Notes under the pieces: model-generated
Database searches by the model: none
What the model saw: only the letters and a program-made list of their open reading frames with translations
Told to the model about the DNA's origin: nothing
Source of the DNA: Paraphysomonas bandaiensis
Lineage: Eukaryota; Chrysophyceae
Length of the DNA stretch: 64,000 nucleotides
Reading direction: 5' to 3'
Assembly (NCBI GenBank): GCA_965644295.1
Contig: CBFFRP010000238.1
Span: forward strand, 62,001-126,000
Made by a program: the position numbers and the translations under genes
Part shown: positions 1 through 13,513 of the stretch, piece by piece
How positions within the stretch are numbered: the first letter of the stretch is position 1
Layout: each line of letters opens with the position of its first letter

Positions 1-715
1 GATACGATAGTAGTATGCAGCTGTACAAGAAACTTAGGGGATTGGGGTAAGTCGTCGCTTTTGTATAATGTGTTTTGTTTAGCCACACCTCACTTGCTTT
101 TAGGTGGAGGGAAGCAGCGTATGAATGCATGGACGAGATAGAGTGTGATGTACTATTAGATAACTCTTGTTGGAATATATTTTGGAGAAGCAATACTCTC
201 ATAGTACGTAACTGTTTGTTGAAGCAGTGTGTTTTCATGTGATATATTCTTTTGATGAGTGCTTGTAGTATCTGGATATATACGAGGACTTGGGGAGCTC
301 TTCTCCGAGCAAGATGTCAACGGAGTCAGACTTCCTTTATCGTGCCCTTCCCAGTGGGCAGTGTGAGCTATTTCGAGCGCGCCCTGTGCCATCTATGGAC
401 TGTACACTAGTGGCGTTGCTACCACTTATTCACAGCAGAGGTGGGAGGGTATCACGAGACCTGACAGAGGATGTTACTCACATTATAGTGGATCCTGAAA
501 ACTTGTCAAGAGCGCAACTAATTAAGGTATTTGCATGTTCTTTTGTAAAGTGTATACATTTGAATAATTTTTTGGGGCAGACGCGTTTGAGAGAGTTACG
601 ACTGAAGCCAACATACCGCTTCGAAAAGAGAGTAGTTTCGCCCGAGTGGGTATATGAATGCATCAAAACAAAATCAATAATCGTGCCATCTCATAATAAC
701 ACCGTGGACTTGTAA
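1..715 (+). CDS. BRCT-domain protein, 3' part of gene (possibly DNA ligase IV-like C-terminus)
   Basis: Partial gene that enters from outside the window. Exons read 1-46, 104-203, 269-526 and 581-715 (stop TAA), with introns of 57, 65 and 54 nt. All junctions are GT-AG and keep one frame. The last two exons encode a BRCT fold: a glycine turn (HSRGGRVSRDLTEDVTHIIV) followed by the helix with the family tryptophan (RVVSPEWVYECIKTKSII). BRCT domains bind phosphopeptides or partner proteins in DNA repair and checkpoint factors. The protein ends shortly after the BRCT, as DNA ligase IV does, but no ligase catalytic sequence lies inside the window, so the name is only a suggestion. The first ATG in the third exon is at 314, but the upstream exons fit in phase and make it unlikely to be the true start. 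Confidence 0.65.
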
Positions 716-1308
716 CATAGAGCCTCTAAGCAGCGATTTATACGAGTATATGTGGTGTGAAATTGTTATTTTGTACATATTTTAACTAGCAGTTGCTGGT
801 TATTCTAATAAATTTAAACGTTACTTCCTTATAAAGTTTAGAAGAATAGTTTCTACTGTGTAGAAAGCTAGCTATTACACTGTACATTTAATGTCTTGTT
901 ATCTTATATATTGTTAATTGTTAAACATCATCAGAACTCCTATAAATGGAGCTCTTCTCTATATAAATTATTAACTTTAAGTTAAGCTGTGACATTCTTA
1001 TATATACTTATACACTGGCACTGTTATATAAACATTATGATAACAAAGCAATACGGAATTTGTCAATCGATTGGTTCTGTTAAAAAGAAATATTGTGCAG
1101 TGCACTCATTAATCTGTCGGAGCAACGCATTTTGTACTTGTAGCTTTGTTTAACATTATAAGTGAAAAGAATACTATTTTCACATATTGTGCAATTGCAG
1201 ATTTATTCGATGAGATTATGTATTCTTATAGTTACAGAGTATGCAGGTGGTTTACTCGAGGCAGATTGTTTCTTTCTATATATTAAATCCGAAGGAGACA
1301 TCGACCAT
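716..1308. other. Convergent intergenic region
   Basis: AT-rich spacer between the 3' ends of the BRCT gene and the bL28m gene. I see no coding signal, RNA gene or clear repeat in it; it should hold both 3' UTRs and polyadenylation signals. Confidence 0.6.
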
Positions 1309-2247
1309 CTAATAATACCGCGGTACCCTCCATCCTTTCTTCATCTTACGAATACGCAAATGCTCTTCAGTTCTCTCCTCTATCGGGGGCAACTTCTGTC
1401 GTTCTCTGCAGTACTCGCTCTTTTCAGGCATTGACTGCGGAGGGTTCACGTCGAATCCGAGTCGCTTGATCTGCATAGTACATTATAGTGACAGTCATAT
1501 TTTGAACATGTATCTTACCATTTTGTCATTCAGGTTCCCTTTCATGTACAGAGCTTGACCAACAAGGCGGCGTATTTTCGTTATGTAATTCGAATCCTTT
1601 TCCAAACATTATTAGTACGATAAAATTATAAATCTCTCTACAGTACCCGCACACTGGGCTCGTCCAGGCCTAATAAATAATTATCAATGCCGCCTTCTGT
1701 GTCAATTCCACGTAACGCAGCAGTAGTCATTCGGAATCGAACCCAATCGTTTAATGCCTCACTCCAAACTTTCTTGTTGATTACATTGGGATACCTATAG
1801 AAAAATTACTACTAACATATTATATTAACATCTGAGGAGTTCAACCATTTTCTTTTTGTCTTCTTATGTGAGAAGGAAATGTAATTACCAGACATGATAT
1901 CTTTCCCATGATAGAGACCTGTATAACAATAGTCATATATATATATCATATATACTATGCATGTCATATACATGTGATATGGTACGTAAGGTATGTATGT
2001 ATGGGTGATATGTGTGTATGTATGGTACGTGTGATGTATATATATAGGCATATGTATGTATGTATGATACGTGTAGTGTATGTATGTATGGTATGTGTGA
2101 TATATATGTATATACTTTACCTTCTTTGGCTTTATTAGAGCGATGCACATTCGGACCATGTTTAGTTGTACGACTAGGCACACGAACAAATCTCAATGGA
2201 ATGATATTATTAATCCCTAATGGTGATCGTCTAAATAGACTACTCAT
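1309..2247 (-). CDS. MRPL28: Mitochondrial large-subunit ribosomal protein bL28m
   Basis: Five short exons give a 195-aa protein: 2247-2121, 1918-1846, 1794-1647, 1596-1519 and 1470-1309 (stop TAG). Introns are 202, 51, 50 and 48 nt, all GT-AG and all in phase. The product begins MSSLFRRSPLG, a basic start suited to mitochondrial import. It carries the bL28 core: a glycine-rich start of the fold (GLYHGKDIMSGNYISFSH), the basic stretch KKTKRKWYPNV, and the C-terminal signature RMTTAALRGIDTEGGIDNYL. bL28 binds rRNA near the E site of the large subunit. About 75 residues follow the core, as is common in mitochondrial L28 proteins. Long single-frame reads on the opposite strand here are shadows. 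Intron 1 is enlarged by a microsatellite. Confidence 0.85.
1922..2115. repeat. GTAT/GTATGT-type microsatellite inside bL28m intron 1
   Basis: Low-complexity run of TATA, GTATGTAT and TGTGTA units that fills almost all of the 202-nt intron. The other introns of the same gene are 48-51 nt, so the repeat expanded in place. Confidence 0.8.
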
Positions 2248-5200
2248 GATAATAAATACAATCAAATTGTATTATTATTCCAATTTTAAGGTAGATTATA
2301 TATGTAAGGTGAAGTCTATATATATATATGTATGTGTGTATGTATGATAAGAGTGGGATGGAGGGCTCTGCCTGATCTTATTTTCAGTTCAATTAAAAAT
2401 TATTTGATGTTTCAGTTTGTAACTTCTAAAGATACTGTACGTACGAACTTGATATGGTGTGATGTATAATTGTGTATTCGCGAGTATACAGTGTGTATAC
2501 CTCATATGACTATCTCCTCAATATAGTGTATGTCCTGTTGTTGAGGTGGACACTTTAGCATTGCATACAAGATTAAAGTACCCTGATTACTGATTACATG
2601 ACGTTATGATAGCATTTCAAAGTGTTTCATTCCCTCCGTTTCAGATAGCTGTCACAAGAAATCCATCATACATCGCACAATACAATATACTCTATACTCT
2701 CCCTCTACTAATACACTGCTGTATTCTGCCACTGTAGTCTCTCTCCTACTTCAACTTTGTGAGTGCCTGCCGCCTATAAAATCCAGGATCATAAAAATCT
2801 AGGTATTTATACACTTGTCCAGAGGGCTCTTCTAATATCTAGAATTTAGCGTTGGATACTGCCTAAATTTACATTACATAAAAATCTAGTATTATAAAAA
2901 TATGGGTATTTAATTACAGGATGCATACATATATATACACACCTGTGATGGACGATGCATAAGTCCGTTAATAATATCTATCCAAGCATTAGAACTTCAT
3001 GCATCAGTGGTCCACAGACAGGCATCCTAAACTACAAGAAGACCATTGTCATGCATATAGTCAGTGTTCTACTTCTTTCTTCCATACAGATCTGGGTAGC
3101 TGTTGCAGAGAGGTCAGATAGCACTATATGTACAGGCATGTATGGTGGATGAGGACTCAGACAATGATTGCCCTCTAAGTCTTGAAAATGAATTAGTGGA
3201 AAGAGTACATCTTGAAAAACAAGAAAGCAACACTGACAGCGAGAGTGGTGATGCAGTTGCCCGAGTAACCACTTCAGGAGCAGCCATACAAGAAAGCTCA
3301 CAACAGAGAAGTCCATCTAAGAACTGCCGATATGTCCCTCCAATTAGAACTACCGTCGTGAAAGAAATTAAGATATACGTTGATGGATTGTAAGGTAACC
3401 AAGACAGTAACGTCTTAGTTTCTTACATGCAGATAATGTTGTAGCAGCAAACTCTACAGAATCAGCATGTGAGATGCAAATGATGATGATGGGAAAACGT
3501 GGGCTACCAGCTACTACTGCACCCACTACCCCGGCACAACAGAGTAGTAGTAGGAATTACCTAATACAGATTCATGTGGGAGTGATTCTACATTGGACAA
3601 AGAATGCGTTTAATATATACGGACGCTATTACATATTTGCTATTGCAAGTAGGCTTAACGTAATTACTCAATACTTATTACATAAAATATCTTGCTTTGT
3701 GGTCGTAACACTCAAAACTTATGTACTGCTCTTACAAAGGATTAAAGACCGTGGCAATTTAATTTATCATTTATCCCACATGGTGAGTACGAAAATTGTG
3801 TACAAGTAGAATGACAAAAGTATATTTACAGGAGGTTAAACGACTGTTCATTCAAGAAAATATTCCTTGTAACGCGCGCATACCTCATTCAGCCGCTTGC
3901 CTCAATGATATGGACTAAACAAATTTTATCATTAAGGCCTTGTGCTAATATGCATTCTTGGACAACAGCATCTAGAGTAGTAAATACAATATTTAGAAAG
4001 AATGATACATTCTTGAATTAACACTGTTTCTATTACTCTACATGCCGTTGAAGTAACGACCCCAAATAGTAAACAGAAGTGCTTCAGTCACAAATTTGAA
4101 TATAAAAAGTTTATTCAGTTATGAAGCTGTTGTTGAGCAGATTTATGAATTTATATAACTTAGGCAGACACCCACTGTGTATTGTTATAATCTGCAGAGA
4201 AGTCTCCTGTATGGTGCAGTATAAAGTTCATACTCTAATGATAGTTCATATACTATACTGGCATGACAGCTAACAGTAACAAAGAATATGTATATTGTGA
4301 TTGCCTTATATTAAAATAGAAGCTGCTGTTGTGCATCATATTTGTTACTGTACTATTCTTCAGAATAAACTCAATGCGAAAACCAAGTGACCATATATTA
4401 CAAGAAGCTCTGTATACAACTAGTAACATACATATAGCCCTACTCAGCGAAATTGATATCGATAAATCAGTAGTGTTTCTTCAAACACTTTACATTGAAT
4501 GCAATAAATTGAATCCGCAGTACCTGTCTCTTGAAAACTTATTATGTCGTTGTTGAATCTTATACTCTTTTTCAAATCATCATATCATTGGGATAGACAA
4601 GATAAAAGGAGAAGATATAAATTACCTTTAAAAGTGTATGAAAACGGTAATTTCTTTTTTTCTTTTTCATAATACATGTGTCGTACCTGGCACTCGATTA
4701 CTTTAGTAGATTTGCATTTACTAACGACGAAAATGCGGTTACTGCTAATACCTCATTTCATTTGCGCCATGTAGAAGACTTATCATTTTTATATACTGTA
4801 TATCAACATAAACCAGGACTGGAACAAGATATTGCAATACTATTGTAAGGTAGCGTCTCATCGTAATATATTGCAATACATTTTAAATCTTTGGCCAAAC
4901 TATACTATTTACAATATATTGTAATATATCAGTATTTTAAACCAGCAGTTAAATACATGCATATACTCTGCTTTTATAGTTCTACTTGTAATGAAGTTTA
5001 CAAGAGAACCAACCCATTGTCACTATATGTCATAAACGAGCTTTATTACAGAATGTTCAGTTAATACGCACTTCGTGCAATAGTAATAAACTAGTTAATA
5101 GTTAATAAAATACGTAATAGTGAGTTCAATAAATATAGAGCATTTCATCTCTCATTGTCCACATAAAAGGTTAAAGAGTCAAAGTACGAGCATATCAATA

Positions 5201-5797
5201 ACTGACATCTGATTTTAATTTTGGAGGTTTGCCTTAGGGCTGCATACCAATTAATTGTCAATTATTGAAATTGCAATGATTAAAATTGGGATTAAAATCA
5301 TAATTTCAACTATACTTGACTCCATCTCGCTTCAATTAATTGTCAATAAATTTCAATGAATTGATATAAAATCCAAATTGTGCCTCAATGCAGTGGCCAC
5401 ACTCTGCTTTCTGGGAAACTAGTCAAGATACAGTGGTGATAGTACCACTAATACTGTAACGTTACAGCGAAACGATATTCCGACTTTTCATTTGACCAAA
5501 ATATGAAAAGTCTCTAATTATTTGTGGTGCGTTTTGGCTATGAGAACGATTAGATGCGTTTCATATTTCACTGCATCACAAGGTGAAAAAGAAGAGGTAT
5601 AGTTTTATATACTATTACGTATTATTACGTAAATTTTATAACACTAAACCTGTGATTGATTCAAACTACAGAAAATCATCATTGCTACAGAATATACACT
5701 GTACCAATAAAAATACTTCGACGTATTTTACGCAGAAGGGTCAACTATGCTACGCAATACAATACTTAACAATTGTGTCGGTATTACGGCATCGTGG
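2248..5797. other. Gene-poor region upstream of bL28m and downstream of the myosin gene
   Basis: About 3.5 kb with no gene I can support. The part next to bL28m should hold its promoter; a CTGCTGTA motif lies at 2716-2723. From 3000 to 4600 there are scattered open fragments and splice-like sites that do not join into one frame, as in a decayed gene or mobile element. Around 5245-5350, AATTAATTGTCAAT-type words repeat twice about 85 bp apart. Around 4830-4940 ATTGCAATA/TATTGTAA words recur in both orientations. Confidence 0.5.
3142..3393 (+). CDS. Possible exon of an unrecognised or decayed gene
   Basis: Open frame of 83 codons, acidic and serine-rich at the start (MVDEDSDNDCPLSLENEL) with composition better than the surrounding AT-rich sequence. 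A good 3' splice site (TTCTTCCATACAG) lies upstream near 3090, and a canonical-looking 47-nt intron (GTAAGG to TGCAG) overlaps its stop, but joining across it creates a new stop at once. I do not recognise the product. It may be a relic or an exon of a gene with other parts that I cannot link. Confidence 0.2.
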   Translation: MVDEDSDNDCPLSLENELVERVHLEKQESNTDSESGDAVARVTTSGAAIQESSQQRSPSKNCRYVPPIRTTVVKEIKIYVDGL

Positions 5798-8700
5798 TCA
5801 GTGCGTCTTCTTTCCATGTAGCCAAAAGTGATACCTGGCATCCTTGAACGCAGCCAGCCACATATTTCGTTCCGATGCATTTCTGAATACATTAATATGA
5901 TGGTGTCAGTTAAGTATACAAATACATTTTAAAAACTTACGCCGTGTAAAACGTTTTGACAGCACCATTTTTCATTTCTATTTCGAACGGGAATTGATTC
6001 TTTTTACGGTCACTTGATGCATTATGAACACGAATATCTTTTATCTGACTAATAAGCAAGGCATCCAGTCGAGTGGATGGATCATCCGACAAATATATAG
6101 TCAGCGCGTCCTCATCAACCACACACCATCGTTTTGTAGAAACCTTTATGAGTTTTCCCTTGATAATTGTCAAGTATCCGGCGTAATGAATGGGTTCAAC
6201 ATTAGATCCGCTTTCCTCAGTCTCTTTCATTCTCCTCTGCAGTAAGTGAAGAAGCTCCAGTTCACAATTCTCTCTCAAGAAGTGTTCTACGTAAAGCTCT
6301 AGCTGCTTGGACGGGAGAACACACTCAATGAGTCCGCCGAATATAGAAATGCCTTTGCAGCGAGAGGTGTTGGATGGGTTGTTGCTAAGTTGTTTCAATA
6401 CCTGGCAATATGCCTCATCAGCCAACCCTCCATTAGTTCGCGCAATTGCATAGAACTCTTTGGCTAGCATTGGTGGAAAGTTGCAAACTCGATCACCCAT
6501 TGCACCGAGGAGGCACTTAAATGCAGTAGTCGCTAGAGTGATATCATGTGGTTCCGATAAGCGCGTCACAGATGTCGGAATCACTTCGTTGGAGAATTTC
6601 TTTCTGGAATCCTCGAGCTCAGGATCTGCAAAGCGGCGCAAACCACGATACCGATACCACATATAAGTATCTCCTTCGACACTTGTTTGCGATAATACAG
6701 TGGGCGTATCATCAGGATCCACTTCCACAACACGTGCTGGAATTGGCCGCTTGAACACTCCAGACTGCGTTCGAACAACAGCTTTATCCGCGGCAAGACG
6801 CTCGCGCTCTTTCACCATCTGCATTACAGTCCCCCCACATACCTGTCCGCGACGCGCATTTTTATCATCCACCATCACTTCTGGATCAACAACTTTGCTG
6901 GGTGCTGAGGGTGTAAATGGCACCACGGGAGATCTAACGTCTGGTTTTGGAAGATCCGACAAAAGATTCTCTGGTTCAGGCTCTGGTTCAGGTACTTGTT
7001 TTTTCAGTGAAAAGTAGTACTCATTCAACTCGACGTTCAATGCATCCACCATGTCTTTACGATTAAGGAAAGTGTTGAGATCAATCAGTGCTCGTAGGAA
7101 CGCCCCATAATCCTCTCTCCACTGCCCGACGAGATATTTCACATATTCCACCTCGTCATCTTCCACACTCCAGGCAGCGCACTCCTCAATAGCCGCCATC
7201 ATTGCTTCAACGTCACGACCATTCCACGACATATGTGCCTGACGTACACACATCCGAGCTCTCTCGAGGTTACTGACAGTGGCTTGATACACGTCCAGGG
7301 AAGTCGTAGAGGATAAAGCAATTGCATCAGCCGCAGTAATAGCTTCTGATAGTGCGGCAATTCTATAGGGTGGTGAAGAGACCGCCCCAAGAATATCTTT
7401 AACTTCAGCGAGCTTACTTACAATACTACGTCCTTCCGCAATAGCTTCTTCCATCCTTTCTGTACTGTGCAGGAGTTTCAACTGGCGATCAGACAGACCA
7501 TCGATTTGAGAAAGTAAAAAGTTTATTTGTCCAGCATCTTCCCGTTGAATTGCATCCAACAGAGAAGATTCGATTTCTTTTGATTTTTCTGCTTCAGCAG
7601 AGTGCATGTCATGATTCATGATCATCGTACGGTAGAACTCTAACTCCTTGGTACTATTTGATAGGAGTTGCATTTGGTACTTAGACTCCTTTGAAACAAG
7701 TTGCCTGAATTCAGACCACGCTGCCTCCTCACCGACATCCTCAGGTTGGAGTTCAGCTGCGCTACAGCGTAAGGACAGTACATATTCGGCAACCTCCACG
7801 AGAGCCTCAGTCGTCGGATAGAGATAACTCCACCCGGTATCTCCACTATTAAGAGCGCGCAGATTAGATAGGGCTTGCTTCAACTCCGATGTGTTCGACA
7901 AAGAATCATCTGCAGCCACATCTCTGTCGAGGACAGCAAAGAGTTGCTGCAATGCGTTGGTCTCTCGCTCCATGTTATCCAGTCGTTCCTGCACCTGACT
8001 TGCAAGAACATGAAAAAGTTTACGAGCTCTCACGTCTAGTAACATCCCATATCCAACATCCTCCGGACCATCAGGTGATCGCACCAAGAAAGGAGCTGTT
8101 GTAGTAATGCATTGGTTTATGTTATCAATGAGAGTAAGAGTTTTTTTCATTCCATCCGGCTCAGTACTTTTCAGTGAGGATTGGCTTTGAGAAATGATGT
8201 CTTTACAGTCTTCAATAATCTGTGTGCTTGTACGAACCTCATCCGATGCTATTTTAAGCACAGGGTCAATGTCTGCCCCGTCAACAAATGATGATACTTC
8301 TGGAAACTCCTTCAGGTGTTTGTCACACGCAGACCATAGAGTGTTGCTAGATGCGTTGTCAGGAGGTACATATCCACTCTGCTCCTTCACATTGGAGGAT
8401 ATAGCGAATACGCTCCCTCTCCTATGCTGCGGAGATATCATCACATTCGCCCGTCGAGGAGATACTGGTACGTTCTTTTCTGAGGTGGAATGGTAAGACT
8501 GTTTTGACCCCTTGGGAGGAGGAGGAGGGGGGAGGGTTGGTTTCACTGTGGGATCCTGACAAGACGCCTGTCGGAGAGAATTCAAAAGAAGCTCCCGTAA
8601 TTCGACGATGTAGTCTACTACTTGCATCGCAGCTCGAGCGCGCTTGCCAAGCTTCCTCTTTCCCGAGCTCGCAAATGACTGAATCCGCGTCACGTAGTCA

Positions 8701-11700
8701 TCACTCGGAGGGGCACCTGAGTCGCCGCTGTAGGCCTCAATGATGTCGTTTATCATGGCGTTCTCTTCTTCCAGCTGCGCCAGAAGTTCCTCTAGACCCT
8801 TAGCCTGATCCTCAGCAAAACGAGGAGTGTCTTTTCTGATGTCGCGAACATTCTTCATACATTCCTGTAAGGTGTTAATATCAATCTCGTCCTCATCCAG
8901 CAGAGCGAAGACACCTCTCAGAACTTCAGCACCATCTCCGACGAGCTCCTTGTACATATTCTGTAGTTGTATTGCAAGGGGATTCTTGAGATGAAGATCC
9001 CACGATCGTTCAACAGAACTTAACCAGTACTCATCGATATCTTTAGGTTCAAAGTGTTTTATGTTTTGCAGCCGATTCAGTGCTTCAATGCGACTATTGA
9101 CTATGGCAGATTCGCGCTCAATAATTTTCTCATAACTTGTGCGAAGTGGTATCTTCCTTAACTCGATCTTTATCTCTAAAATTGATTGCAACGCCTCGTT
9201 CTCGCTGTCAATAGACTCCGGAGTATCTGACTGTCTCGCATCGATAATGCGGTCAAGTTGGAGAGCCATATCATTTATCTTGGACTTGAGAATTCTAATC
9301 TGTTTCCTAACTCGCATACCACGGTATACCTTCTGCACAAGGATCACCTGGGACTGAATCTCCCTAGACCTTAAAGCTGAAAGCATCCTATCCTCAGTCG
9401 CCTTCCAAAATACCATTGTATTTCCAACCTGAATATTTTTGCAGGCATTTTCCATATTGGGCAGAGTGGAGAGTAGTCGGACCATTTCCTCACAAACGTC
9501 TTTCGCATTGTAGAGTCCTGCTACACAGCTGAAGCGCCGGTTAGTTTTATCTCGTACCAGTGGCCCATAACGATTAATAAAAACCTCGTGCTTGAACTGA
9601 AAATTATAGCCCCGCTTACGAATAGCTAACGCATCAAAGGCTCCCGACTGTTTTAGTTGCTGGTGCACACACACACCGTGAAAAAACTGGGCTTGCTTTG
9701 AGTCATTCGGCTTAACACAGCGAATAAAATGAGGAACTGATTCATTCAGTTTTCGAATCAGATCATCCAATTGTAACTTGAACTGCCCCCCAACAGTGAG
9801 TTGCTTTGGCTTGGCTCGTCCCTTCATACTTTTCTCTTCCTCCTCCTGTCGGAGTTGCTCTAATGTCTTGGGGGGCTCGAAAGACAAATAGCTCCGCTTA
9901 ATCATGGCTTCTAAATCCTCTCCTAGCTTATCTTTGTTCTTATCAAGGAACTCGTGTACCTTGTAAAACACCCTATAAAAGATGTTAGAAGACGATGACC
10001 AATTGCATAGTGGAACAGTTCATACTGCAACTTCAAAAAAATTACGACACACATAAGCTACTGACCGTCCAGCGTAATGATCAATGGCAAAGCTGTCCTT
10101 GGAAGCAGCCCCTTTTGCTAAAAGAAAACGCGGGTGCTTCGCATGCTTCTCCTTCAGTTTGTTAAGAAACGTTGTACCGCTGGACCGTGGGACTCGACAC
10201 TCGTCGTCAAGAATAGCTAATATTCCATTAGCTCCTTTCATCTCAATAAGATCCAAAACGATCTGAATAGTATATTCCTCTGATTGAACAAGATATAGTT
10301 TGAAAACAACCTACCTGATTGTCTGCAAAACTAAATTTTTCACAGGGAATGTTCTCCCGTTCACACGCTTCCATCTCATCTTTGAAGGTGTGCTGATTAA
10401 AGTGTTGTTGCAACTTTTCGTTCGCATAATTGATGCAGAACTACATACAGTATACATTAACACTAGGAAACTGAGTGATAACTAATAAGAGAACCTGTTC
10501 GAAACCGTTGAACTCAAATATTTCGAATCCGAATATATCAAGTATCCCGATGTATCGCCTATTAGAAGGCGCGGGTTTTCTGAACTTTCCTCGCTCTTCA
10601 TTGATATCACTGTTTGCATTGGGATCAATCATCGCCAGGTTAGTACGGTCTACCAGCCAGTCGAAGCAGTTCTTATACATCGCCTTACACAGGGCATCTC
10701 TCGCCTCAGAGGCCTGCGAAGCACTCAGTTGGACGGAGTTCACTTCGCCCCGTACAAGAAGTTCCCTCGTTCTCAGTCGGGAAGAGATCTCCTCCGCTGA
10801 CAGGCCCAGCAGGTTGGATGCATGCTCCAATGACTCTTTACACAGCGCGGTGGGCTCTACTTCGCACCCACCGGAGCCACTATTCGAATCTTGGAAGGTA
10901 ATATTTCCTAGGTGGAGAATTGCAGCACAAACAGCAAATGCATCGTTTAGCTCCGGTTGAGTCATGCCTAGCTTTATACAGGCGAACTCCATCTCGTGAA
11001 ACTGCTCCGTGTCACAAACGTTCGGAATAGATGTACACCCACTTTGAGTAAGGAATCTATAGTTCTCTGGAACGCCTAAATTGAGACGTGATAGGTCTGC
11101 CCTTGAAGACTTAACCGCTGGAGAGTCAAGTTCCCGCAGTGTCTGTCGCCTCATATAAGACGGGAGAATAGAGGAATCCTTCTTACTGGCTTGATCCTCA
11201 ACGGCGGCACGGCAAATCTGGTAGAAAATGTGATATGATCGCTCCCCCTCAGCCTGTTTGTGCACGCGACTCTTCTCCAGTAGATAATTAGTGGTTCCAC
11301 ACCCCACTACCACTCCGTCCAGTTCAAAACTTAGGTTCATGAACTTGCCAAATCGGGAGCTGTTGTTATTTCGCAAAGTCTTCGCGTTCCCAAACGCCTC
11401 CAAAATGGGATTCGCGGAGAGAATTTTCTGCTCGATCCCTGATGCGGATCCCGCAGCTTCAGACAAGAAGGACATGCAAAGTTTAGTTGTCTCTGTTTTC
11501 CCTGAACAATGTACACACTAGTTAGACGGATGGATAAGTGGCAATCATCATCGAGAGGGGTGCCTTGCCTGCTCCAGATTCTCCGCTTATAAGTATAGCT
11601 TGGTTTTTTCCATCCCGCAACATAGAACTGTACGCACGACGAGATATGTCGAATGGATGGGGTTTCAATTGGTCCTTGCTATCATATTGGAGGTACTTTT

Positions 11701-12146
11701 GCATCACCAGTGGTGTGTAGAGTGGAAGAAGACGAAACGGATTAATGGCAATCAAAATGTCTCCCACAGCAGTATATATATCATCTTGGTAATACCGCTA
11801 CATAAATATCATCCTTACATATCATATATAACAATACATATTACCGTACCTCAGATAGTGTATATACAATGCTCTTCTCTGACATATCATCCATATGAAT
11901 TAGATCATCAGGTAAACGTTTTAATCCAGCTAAACTTTGAATATTTTCACAAATATTTTCTTCATTACATTCAAAGATATCACCATCTATAGCTGATGCA
12001 ATTAAACTATCCCCATTTTTACTATAACTAATTTTAGCTGGAACCCATTCATAGTCCCTTAATACCCAGCGATAATCTCCATCATCGTCAGCAGGGCCAG
12101 CATATGAAGTTAAATCTTCAGATTGCCAAAATCCTGGATGAGCCAT
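5798..12146 (-). CDS. Unconventional myosin with MyTH4 and PH tail
   Basis: Seven exons (12146-11850, 11797-11569, 11501-10495, 10440-10315, 10262-10066, 9972-5941, 5882-5798) give 1,990 aa. The motor (about residues 1-830) has P-loop GESGAGKT, switch [11 protein letters not shown], switch [11 protein letters not shown] and the SH1-type helix [19 protein letters not shown]. It is an actin-based ATPase. One IQ motif follows ([13 protein letters not shown], about 835-850). Then comes a long, mostly helical region with an acidic stretch and a proline tract (PPPPPPKGS). A MyTH4 domain lies at about 1780-1900 (key stretch [16 protein letters not shown]), and a PH domain ends the protein with the tryptophan helix [10 protein letters not shown]. 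No FERM domain is present, although MyTH4 is usually paired with FERM. The intron at 11502-11568 begins with GC, not GT, and splits the P-loop codon for Gly176. PH and MyTH4 suggest membrane and microtubule contacts; cargo is unknown. Confidence 0.9.
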
Positions 12147-13513
12147 ATCTTATATAGTGAATCAATGGAGTCACTATGTAGGTTTATATTCTACTAATCA
12201 TTGTGATACTATTCTATTGAACTTTACGTGTATATATAGACTGGAATATACAGCAGTATGTAACACTCTGACGTGTTGCTGTGTATGTCCCTAGTACGAT
12301 AGTTTTATTATCATAGTATGCAATTCAGTATGGTGTGTGTGTAGAGTCTGCCAGCATAATCTGCAAAAACTAAAGATTTTTTCGTTTTCTTTAATTTTGA
12401 TGTACAAAATGCGAAATATTTCCAATAAAAAAACAGAAAAGGTGTACGTATCTCTATATATACGGCGCTACACTGACAATACTGCGTAGGATGACAAGTG
12501 CAGTGTGCAGGATATATGCAGTCAGTCCAATGAGGACATCGCAAAATCTTAATGTAGTGTTGATGACCAGAGTATAGTGTGTGATAATTGACAGTTTGCA
12601 ATTATTATCTTATATCTCTTTCTCTACAGCATTTACCACGAATTAATATCCATATATACACTCCGCACTGCAAGTTGTTATTAACTTGTTTTGACAGAGG
12701 CTATCTGTGATATTATTGACTTGCATTACAAACAGTCAACTATCACATATTACACTCTGGTCATCAACATAACATTAAGATACATGTCCTAATACCCCAC
12801 ATTATTATATTGGCATCATACACTGTACTTCATAGTAGTACCGCCGTCATCATGTAGCAATCTGTCCATACTACACTGCATAGAGCCATATATACAGCGG
12901 ATGGATGGAGAAGAATATATGTCAATATCGTCGCTGCCAACATCATCCACCTGGGCTTTGAAACAATTGAATATTGAAATAGTGACAGCAAATAATGACA
13001 GCACTTTTATTTACTCCGGTCGGACTAAGCAAAAAGTAGAGAGCGTGTGTCGAAATGCGAAAGCTTCGTTGGAAATGTACAACTTTTATCTGTGTTTCCC
13101 CTGAATATTAAATCTAACAATTACATATATAAACCTTTATTGAGTACATAAGTATGCATTGTAAAAGTAATGATGTATAGGATATTTCTCTTATACTCCT
13201 TCCAGCAGACGATGGTTTCAGTTAAGCATATTGGAATGCATAAGCTATACTACTACAGTTTTAACTACTGCATTCTAAAAGTAACATCCTAAAATACAGC
13301 TTATACTTACTCACTATTACAAAAAAGGAAAAGTCAACACCTATGTAGTATAATGAGCAAGAGACAAAAATGTAATCATGCATGTATTGTTTGCAGTACT
13401 AAACTAACATTCACCACAACCACCTCGCTTGGAAAAGCCCGCGGAATGAAAAATTATAAAACATTATATCTAGTGTCAAAACAGAGGCAACAAAGTTCCA
13501 AAGCATAAGCTAC
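12147..13513. promoter_or_regulatory. Myosin 5' region and PEX22-like 3' region
   Basis: Spacer between two genes on the same strand. TACAGCAG lies at 12249-12256, about 100 bp upstream of the myosin start codon. The remainder is AT-rich with CATTAT/TATATA words. One small open frame at 12901-13104 is listed separately. Confidence 0.45.
12901..13104 (+). CDS. Possible small orphan protein (67 aa)
   Basis: Uninterrupted frame MDGEEYMSISSLPTSSTWAL through KASLEMYNFYLCFP, with a mixed, protein-like composition and an ATG start. No family recognised, no splice partner found, and both neighbours lie on the other strand. It could equally be chance. Confidence 0.25.
   Translation: MDGEEYMSISSLPTSSTWALKQLNIEIVTANNDSTFIYSGRTKQKVESVCRNAKASLEMYNFYLCFP

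Noticed and set aside
1162-1434. Open frame of 90 codons on the plus strand
   Set aside because: It lies antisense to the last bL28m exon, which is supported by family similarity and splice phase.
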